Of a stretch of 64,000 nucleotides of DNA, positions 55,371 to 61,107 are shown piece after piece (position 1 is the first letter of the stretch; the number at the start of each line of letters is the position of its first letter). The translations under genes and the position numbers were made by a program. A model generated the notes under the pieces. It saw only the letters and a program-made list of their open reading frames with translations, had not been told where the DNA came from and ran no database searches. This DNA is from Paenibacillus hemerocallicola (GTDB lineage Bacteria; Bacillota; Bacilli; Paenibacillales; NBRC-103111): the NCBI RefSeq assembly GCF_006265175.1, contig NZ_VDCQ01000044.1:1-64000 (forward strand). Reading direction: 5' to 3'.

Positions 55371-55529
55371 ACCTTAACATTTGTCATTTGGCAGCCCAAG
55401 GGGCTGAACATCGGCTGGTCGGCTAGTGCCGGGGCTATTCTCGCCTTGATGTTCGGCGTAGTCAGCTTCACGGACGTCGGTACCGTTACCGGCATTGTCT
55501 GGAATGCCCCCTTGGCATTTGTGGCCATT
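55371..55529 (+). pseudogene. N-terminal fragment of an ArsB-type arsenite/anion transporter
   Basis: The frame reads [40 protein letters not shown] and [13 protein letters not shown], the first two membrane segments of the ArsB/ArsP anion pump family, then diverges. No start or later part is present. Confidence 0.7.
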
Positions 55530-55661
55530 TATTGTTCTAAACGGATGAGGTGGTCTACTAGTTCGGCTTTTGTAGACTGCATATAACGCTGTCCCCATTT
55601 GTCCTATCCTGGTCGTCATAATTCCGGCCGGGTTGTTTTCTTGTGGCAGGACAGTAGAAGA

Positions 55662-56369
55662 TTAACACCTTACATGCTTGCGTTTGAAGCCAAGTTTCCC
55701 TCTCTCTACAGTCTTTTGAATATTTTCGACAGCGTTTAGGAACTTCCTTTTTCCCATGTCACTTTTGACTTCTAACGGGCATACTGCCTTCGCGGTTGCG
55801 ACCGCCTTGTCATGGAGTGGTAAAAAGGAAGTCGCCACTGTGTATATAAAATTAATCATTGAGTATTTCGTTCGCACGGGAGCATTGTAAATCGCATTTC
55901 CCACTTGTTCAAGCATCTTGGTAAGTTTGCTTTCCGAAAATTCGCTATCCGGACGACTACCCAACAGCCAGCAATAACAACTCCAACCTGCTGACATTCT
56001 CAAATCTTCGCCACTTGCAATCCACTTATCGGCAACATCTTGCGCAATATCCGCTTCCGACAAAGTGACCGCCACTACAAAATCGGACAGCATATAAAAA
56101 TATGCCGAATCCAGCCAACGGTCATAATCCGCCTCAGTCATTGAGTTTGGCTCAGCTATGATTCCGGCAAAGTACATTGCGTCGTAATTCCCCGTGGCAT
56201 AGAGCTGCTCCGCCAAGGGTTGATTGTGCTTGGTCTTTTTGAAAATCGGCTTCATTTCTCCTGTCGCCACGCCAAAAAGCGGCTCCCGCGCGCCATTGGA
56301 TAGGTACATCTTCTTGAGTCGTTCCTTGCCGAGAGCCTCTAGTTCATGCATAACCATTTCTATATTCAT
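55662..56369 (-). CDS. DNA alkylation repair enzyme (AlkD-like)
   Basis: 235 aa of HEAT-like helices. Motifs of the DNA_alkylation family are present: GVATGEMKPIFKKTKHNQPL, LSDFVVAVTLSEADIAQDVA, KWIASGEDLRMSAGWSCYCW. AlkD glycosylases remove alkylated bases without base flipping; here the catalytic Trp/Asp positions seem replaced, so the function may be another alkylation response. AAGGAAGT before the ATG at 56369 fixes the start; the frame runs 48 codons further up without support. Confidence 0.8.
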   Translation of the reverse strand: MNIEMVMHELEALGKERLKKMYLSNGAREPLFGVATGEMKPIFKKTKHNQPLAEQLYATGNYDAMYFAGIIAEPNSMTEADYDRWLDSAYFYMLSDFVVAVTLSEADIAQDVADKWIASGEDLRMSAGWSCYCWLLGSRPDSEFSESKLTKMLEQVGNAIYNAPVRTKYSMINFIYTVATSFLPLHDKAVATAKAVCPLEVKSDMGKRKFLNAVENIQKTVERGKLGFKRKHVRC

Positions 56370-56537
56370 CGTTTTACACTTCCTTCGTCTGGAGGGTTTG
56401 CCGATATTCCTAAGCATAGGATACCTAACTCCATTCAAGGGTACCACTGCCCAACCCACTTTACCAAAGGCGCCAGGGAGAAACAGTAGGAGGAGATAAA
56501 GAAAAAGTCCCAAGAATTGAATTATTGGTTAGCTAAT

Positions 56538-56658
56538 ACGTCCCAGAATGTTCCTTCTGTGACGTGTTTGTGAGTTACCGGACGTACTCACAGGTAAGTC
56601 GTCGATATGTTCATTTGCCAAAACACTTTACAGAATGTCCTTCTGGAAAGTGTTTTTT
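56538..56658. terminator. two hairpins sharing one core, the second a terminator
   Basis: Hairpin 1 (56538-56565) is ACGTC-C-CAGAA-TGTTCC-TTCTG-T-GACGT. Hairpin 2 (56620-56658) is AAAACACTTT-A-CAGAA-TGTCC-TTCTG-G-AAAGTGTTTT plus TT. Hairpin 2 has T runs on both strands and ends the minus-strand AraC gene at 56700. The shared centre suggests duplication of one element. Confidence 0.7.
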
Positions 56659-56699
56659 GGATCGGCGAACATACCTAGCAAAACGGTATTTTCAGTGTT

Positions 56700-57605
56700 T
56701 TATGATGGTGTCTGTACATTTCGAATTTTTCGGTATTCCTTAGGTGTAATATCGCGCTGCTTTTTAAAGGACTGGATAAAGTGATTGACGTGATTGAAAC
56801 CCACTATTCGGGCTATCTCGGTTACTGTATACTCCGTCGTTTCTAACAACTCGCAGCTCTTTTTAATCCGATACTTAACCAAGTAATCGTAAGGAGTCAT
56901 ATGGATGCTTTTTTTGAAGCTGCGAGCGCACTCCGAAACGCTCAAATGGGCTACGTCAGCAATTTCCTTCAAAGTAATAAGGTTCGTATAGTTTTGGTGG
57001 ATAAAGCTAAGCATCAATTGCAATCTCTCTTGTTGGAGTCTGTTATGTTTAGAGGATTCCTCTGAAGATAACATAATATTGGAGATTAGAATTAGCCATA
57101 GCTGAACCGTATGGATGGAAATCTCATACTGCCATCCCCATGATTCTTTCCTTTCAAATTTCTTCTTCATCTCCCATAGAATTTGCAGGATTTGCTTTTG
57201 CCACTCCGCGTCTCCTTTGATTACCAATGATAATAAGTATGAATTGGTGTAAGGAAGGACATGGTTCCTTTCCATCGCGCTATCCGAATAAAAGGCGAGC
57301 AGCTTCTCCGGAAAATTAAAGCTCACATATTCACCGTCATGACTTAGGTACGTAACAATGTGCAGAACGCTCTTATTGAGAAAAATGGCTTGACCCGTTT
57401 CTAAACCGTAATCTATACCGTTGATTCGTATCGTAAGATTCCCTTTGGTGACTAAGGTCATTTGTAATTCTTCGTGCCAATGAAGATCGTTAACTCCCCT
57501 GCCTTTCGGAATGGAACTCCGATTCGTATGAATGTACATGATGTATGGGAAGGCCTCGTCAGGATACTGAATGGCTTCATGCAGTTGTTTTTTCAAGAGG
57601 TACAC
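56700..57605 (-). CDS. AraC family transcriptional regulator
   Basis: 301 aa. Cupin N-terminus (DLHWHEELQMTLVTKGNLTI, GQAIFLNKSVLHIV) and C-terminal AraC module (TLKEIADVAHLSVSECARSF, TEIARIVGFNHVNHFIQSFK). It is divergent from the EamA transporter gene, 139 nt between starts, its likely target. Confidence 0.9.
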   Translation of the reverse strand: MYLLKKQLHEAIQYPDEAFPYIMYIHTNRSSIPKGRGVNDLHWHEELQMTLVTKGNLTIRINGIDYGLETGQAIFLNKSVLHIVTYLSHDGEYVSFNFPEKLLAFYSDSAMERNHVLPYTNSYLLSLVIKGDAEWQKQILQILWEMKKKFERKESWGWQYEISIHTVQLWLILISNIMLSSEESSKHNRLQQERLQLMLSFIHQNYTNLITLKEIADVAHLSVSECARSFKKSIHMTPYDYLVKYRIKKSCELLETTEYTVTEIARIVGFNHVNHFIQSFKKQRDITPKEYRKIRNVQTPS

Positions 57606-57744
57606 TCCTTAATTGACGATATTTCAATATTAAATAGAGATATAGTTACACAATTTAAACGTCGGTGATGATATTATTATATCCAACTTCGACATCTCCT
57701 TACAAATCCGTGCACAGGTAACCGTCGAACAGCTGGGAGGAACC

Positions 57745-58659
57745 GTGGTTAAGTTAAATAAAGCTTCTTTGCTTTCTCATCCGTTTATAATGTTGTTTAT
57801 CAGTATCTTGTCTGTTTCTATCTCTTCGATCCTGATCAAGCTATCAGATACGCCCACTTCCGTGGCAGGGATGTACAGATTGTTTATTTCCGTTGCCATC
57901 ATGCTCGTATTTGTCCCTTGGAGTACGCTCCGCACCATAGAAATGAATAAAAAAGACTGGGGCATCGTTGTGATTGCCGGTCTTTTTCTAGGGCTGCACT
58001 TTTTATTCTGGATGGAATCCTTGGTCTATACTTCGGTGGCCAGCTCCATGGTCATCTTGTCGTTGCAGCCCTTGTTCGTGATGATCGGATCCTACTTTTT
58101 GTTTAGGGAACAGGCTAATTTTTTGACCGTTTCTTGCTTGATAACTGCTTTTCTTGGTTCTCTTCTGATTGCATGGGGAGACATAGGAATTTCGAAAGAA
58201 GCGCTAATTGGAGACGGCTTATCGTTAATAGGCACGCTCTTCGTTTCAGCCTATATGCTCGCAGGGCAGAGAGTCAGCCGCAAAATCGATGCAAATGTAT
58301 ACAGCATAATTGTTTTTTTTATCGGTGGCACCGTTATGCTCATCTATAATTTGTTGAATAGTTACTCTTTAACGGAATACGACTCCTCCGATTGGACTTA
58401 TTTTTTATTGCTTGCGATCATCCCGACTATCCTTGGACAATATATTTTTAATCTATTATTGAAATCGATCGGGGCGACTACCGTCTCGGTTGGCATTATC
58501 GGAGAACCTGTTCTCGCTATTATGCTTGCTTACTTATTATTAGGGGAAACCATTTCTTTGTTTCAGTTCATGGGAGGCCTGGGGACGTTATTCGGCATGG
58601 GAATGTATTTTTGGTCAAAATCTTTCATTGGGAGGAAGAAAGTTGGCAACCATGGATGA
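57745..58659 (+). CDS. EamA/DMT family transporter
   Basis: 304 aa, ten membrane segments in two EamA repeats (LFISILSVSISSILIKLSDT with P-TSVAGMYRLF; later GQYIFNLLLKSIGATTVSVG and IIGEPVLAIMLAYLLLGETI). Probably a metabolite or amino-acid exporter of the inner membrane. Its end overlaps a stub of csaA by 17 nt. Confidence 0.9.
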   Translation: MVKLNKASLLSHPFIMLFISILSVSISSILIKLSDTPTSVAGMYRLFISVAIMLVFVPWSTLRTIEMNKKDWGIVVIAGLFLGLHFLFWMESLVYTSVASSMVILSLQPLFVMIGSYFLFREQANFLTVSCLITAFLGSLLIAWGDIGISKEALIGDGLSLIGTLFVSAYMLAGQRVSRKIDANVYSIIVFFIGGTVMLIYNLLNSYSLTEYDSSDWTYFLLLAIIPTILGQYIFNLLLKSIGATTVSVGIIGEPVLAIMLAYLLLGETISLFQFMGGLGTLFGMGMYFWSKSFIGRKKVGNHG

Positions 58660-58744
58660 TTTTTTGAAACTCGATATTCGTGTCGGAACTATCTCTATTT
58701 TTGAATTGATGTTAGAATTCCATTTTCAAAGCCGCAAAGACTAG
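58643..58744 (+). pseudogene. csaA-like stub
   Basis: TTG start after GGGAGGAA, reading MATMDDFLKLDIRVGTIS, the exact type of opening of the CsaA tRNA-binding-domain chaperone, then a short unrelated tail and a stop at 58742-58744. A full CsaA has about 110 residues. The overlap with the EamA gene suggests original translational coupling. Confidence 0.7.
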
Positions 58745-58993
58745 CTACGTGCCAACTCGCCGTCCTCCATAACTGAATTTTTCAATATCGTAAAAGTAAT
58801 ATTTTTTGTGATCCTTATTGAAATGATCCGAGGAGAAATAAGCTCTAACACATTTAAGATCCCAATAGATCCAGATTCCACCTTTGTCATTGATTTTGAC
58901 TAAATACTTCATGAGCTCCTTTGGTTCTAATATTCTTTCGTGCCTAGCACCTTCATCAACTAAATAATCCAAATATACGTGTAAATTACTCAT
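58745..58993 (-). CDS. small hypothetical protein
   Basis: 82 aa, charged and Tyr-rich (YLDYLVDEGARHERILEPKE, GGIWIYWDLKCVRAYF). No signal or membrane segment, no family recognised. Its stop abuts the stop of the csaA stub with no base between, so a deletion may have joined them. AT-rich. Confidence 0.5.
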   Translation of the reverse strand: MSNLHVYLDYLVDEGARHERILEPKELMKYLVKINDKGGIWIYWDLKCVRAYFSSDHFNKDHKKYYFYDIEKFSYGGRRVGT

Positions 58994-59069
58994 CTTACTA
59001 TTATTCTACCGATTAATTTAGCGTATCTGGCCGATTTTCCCACTAAGCTATCCTACTCTTTAGTTCGAC

Positions 59070-59102
59070 AAAAAAGCAGCCAAACGTTGTACGCCGGCTG
59101 CT
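59070..59102 (-). terminator. intrinsic terminator of the methyltransferase gene
   Basis: GCAGCC ... GGCTGC with GC-rich flanks followed by six T on the minus strand, 50 nt past the stop at 59151. Confidence 0.8.
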
Positions 59103-59140
59103 GTCGTGTTGCTAAGCTATCGTGCCCGTTAGCACAACGG
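59093..59140. repeat. dispersed CCCGTTAG repeat, copy A
   Basis: GCCGGCTGCTGTCGTGTTGC, then AAGCTATCGTGCCCGTTAGC and ACAACGG. The end CCCGTT-AGCAC-AACGG is a small hairpin. Copy B at 60765 matches along its whole length. Confidence 0.7.
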
Positions 59141-59150
59141 CGGGTCTGCC

Positions 59151-59783
59151 TCATCGAACGTAAGCCGCTAGCTCCCAACAAATTTTCGGCTTCCCATAGC
59201 GATGCATGTCCGTTTCCGTTAACACCTCGATAGACCAATTTGCAAATAACCGTCGCAAATCTGATTCGTCAAAAAAACGTTTTTGCCGCCCCTCGTGCTC
59301 ATAATAATGATGCTCCACTTGGAGCCCCTGCCCAGCACCATAATTAACATCGCGCGTGGAATTAAACCGTGCCAGCAGTAATCCGCTGGTGCCGACAACT
59401 CTCGCAATCTCGTTAACTATAGAAACAGTATCGTCCCAGTGAAAATAATGCAGTGACAAGTCCGCGACAATCGCCCTCGCGCTGCTATCCGGAAATGGCA
59501 ATCCGCCCGTCATATCGAACAGCATTGTTTCTGCGCCCGGAATATATTTGTGTATAATCGCCAACGCCTTTGAGGAGAAGTCGCAGGCGATGACCCGATA
59601 ACCTCTTTCTGTTAAAAACAAAGAGTCGCAGCCAGAACCGCAGCCAAGATCAATGACCGGTCCATCTTGAGCCGATGCCAGCCTCGGATCATATTTTTCC
59701 AGCCAAAAATCCCCTTGTGGCTTGCCGAGCATGAGATCGGAAAATACCTCGTTCCAATTCTCAGCTTCCGAACGCTTCGTCAT
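59151..59783 (-). CDS. class I SAM-dependent methyltransferase
   Basis: 210 aa. SAM-binding motif I VIDLGCGSGCDSLFL at about 43-57, acidic loop ACDFSSKAL, motif II FPDSSARAIVADLSLHYFHW. The layout fits tellurite-resistance/TehB-like and SAM_MT methyltransferases. Substrate unknown; stand-alone gene with its own terminator. Confidence 0.88.
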   Translation of the reverse strand: MTKRSEAENWNEVFSDLMLGKPQGDFWLEKYDPRLASAQDGPVIDLGCGSGCDSLFLTERGYRVIACDFSSKALAIIHKYIPGAETMLFDMTGGLPFPDSSARAIVADLSLHYFHWDDTVSIVNEIARVVGTSGLLLARFNSTRDVNYGAGQGLQVEHHYYEHEGRQKRFFDESDLRRLFANWSIEVLTETDMHRYGKPKICWELAAYVR

Positions 59784-59840
59784 AGTCAGTTCCTCACTCT
59801 AGAGTGTAATAATTGGTTGCAAGCCAGCCGATCATCTGTC

Positions 59841-59865
59841 CGACTGCCCGTTTCCCGTTAGTGTC
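59841..59865. repeat. dispersed CCCGTTAG repeat copy
   Basis: CGACTGCCCGTTTCCCGTTA followed by GTGTC; shares the CCCGTTAG core with the copies at 54993, 59093 and 60765 and lies in the gap between the methyltransferase and HAD genes. Confidence 0.45.
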
Positions 59866-59878
59866 ACAATTACGCCAT

Positions 59879-60673
59879 TCACAGTACGAATTTCTCAAGT
59901 GCTACAGCAACACCATCATTATCATTGGATTCGGTAATGTACTTCGCACAATCTTTTAATTCCGTTATCCCATTACCCATTGCAATTGGAAATCCGCACA
60001 TATGGAAAAGTCCCAAATCGTTAAAATCATCTCCGAATACCATTACATGTTCCGAATTTATCCCGATATCATTTAATACTGACTTCACTGCATTTTCTTT
60101 TGATGCTGATTTATGCATGATTTGAACCAATACTCCTCTATCGGTTGCGATTACGTTAATCTGGTCACCGAATTTTTGAATAACATCTCTCCATGTGCTA
60201 TAACCGAGAGCTAGTATTTTTGTCGGGGAGATTGAACTGATAAAATCATAATCGACTATCTGCGGTTTAGGCTCATTCGAACGGGCACCGAACTGAGCAC
60301 TCTCTGTGTCAGGAACTGGTGTGCACGTATACCATAAGTCATTTACTTCATATGAGATTGTTGACTGAGGCTCACTCGACCTAATGAATTCGTTAATCTG
60401 TTGGCTAACCTCTATAGGGATACTAATGTGCTGCTGAGTCTGCTTGGATTTGCATTTTATCAGGGCACCATTGTAGAAAACCATGTAGTCTACAAAAGGG
60501 ATAGCCTTTACAAATTGTTCAGCTGCTCTAGGCGGTCGTGCCGTGGCAACAATAATATGAATTCCTGAATCAAAACACCTTTTAACGGCACTATAATTTC
60601 GAGGAGATATGGATTTATCACTATCAAGTAATGTTCCGTCCAAGTCTAATACAATTGCCTGTATTTCTGCCAC
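59879..60673 (-). CDS. Cof-type HAD family phosphatase
   Basis: 264 aa. HAD motif I VLDLDGTLLDSDK (Asp10, Asp12), motif II VATARPP, motif III lysine in HKSASKENAVKSVL, motif IV VMVFGDDFNDLGLF. The C2-type cap identifies the Cof subfamily, which dephosphorylates sugar phosphates or cofactors such as FMN and PLP. Cytoplasmic; lower GC than the window average. Confidence 0.9.
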   Translation of the reverse strand: MAEIQAIVLDLDGTLLDSDKSISPRNYSAVKRCFDSGIHIIVATARPPRAAEQFVKAIPFVDYMVFYNGALIKCKSKQTQQHISIPIEVSQQINEFIRSSEPQSTISYEVNDLWYTCTPVPDTESAQFGARSNEPKPQIVDYDFISSISPTKILALGYSTWRDVIQKFGDQINVIATDRGVLVQIMHKSASKENAVKSVLNDIGINSEHVMVFGDDFNDLGLFHMCGFPIAMGNGITELKDCAKYITESNDNDGVAVALEKFVL

Positions 60674-60764
60674 TTACATTCCCCCACAGTTTAATTTTTC
60701 CAATTATACATAAATAACTGTACAAATGGTAGTACATTATTAAATTAATCTGCCCGTCATTCTT

Positions 60765-60816
60765 GCCGGCTGCCGTCGTATTGTCTTTATTCAGCTATCG
60801 CCCGCTAGCTCAATGG
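60765..60816. repeat. dispersed CCCGTTAG repeat, copy B
   Basis: GCCGGCTGCCGTCGTATTGT, CTTTATTCAGCTATCG, CCCGCTAGCTCAATGG. Same order of blocks as copy A at 59093 with a few changes and a 3-nt insertion. Confidence 0.65.
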
Positions 60817-60819
60817 TTT

Positions 60820-60984
60820 TCAACGTTTAAAAGGAGATTGTACGTGATCACTAAGCAAATCGATACCGCCCCAAGCTCCCTTGCTTCTTTTACATACCGC
60901 AGTCCAATCTCGATATTTAGCTTTTGATCGGGAATGCTGCAATTGTATTGCACCGTCGCAATAGTAAAGGTTTTCAATCGTCAC
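60820..60984 (-). other. possible 54-residue ORF or coding remnant
   Basis: GTG-started frame reading MTIENLYYCDGAIQLQHSRS then KAKYRDWTAVCKRSKGAW and GGIDLLSDHV. No family recognised; the GAGGGT is too close to the GTG to be a good ribosome binding site. The rest of the gap to 61074 is empty. Confidence 0.3.
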
Positions 60985-61074
60985 ACCCTCATAAAAAATA
61001 ATAATGTTGAATGATTTAAAGAAGGCTTCCGCGAACGCCCCTTAATGCAATGTTGATGTATTCTAGAAGTCATG

Positions 61075-61104
61075 CAAAAAAGGAGCTGCCGCACAGGAGC
61101 TCCC
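61075..61104 (-). terminator. intrinsic terminator of the large beta-helix gene
   Basis: GGAGCT ... AGCTCC followed by six T on the minus strand, 4 nt past the stop codon. Confidence 0.85.
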
Positions 61105-61107
61105 CCA

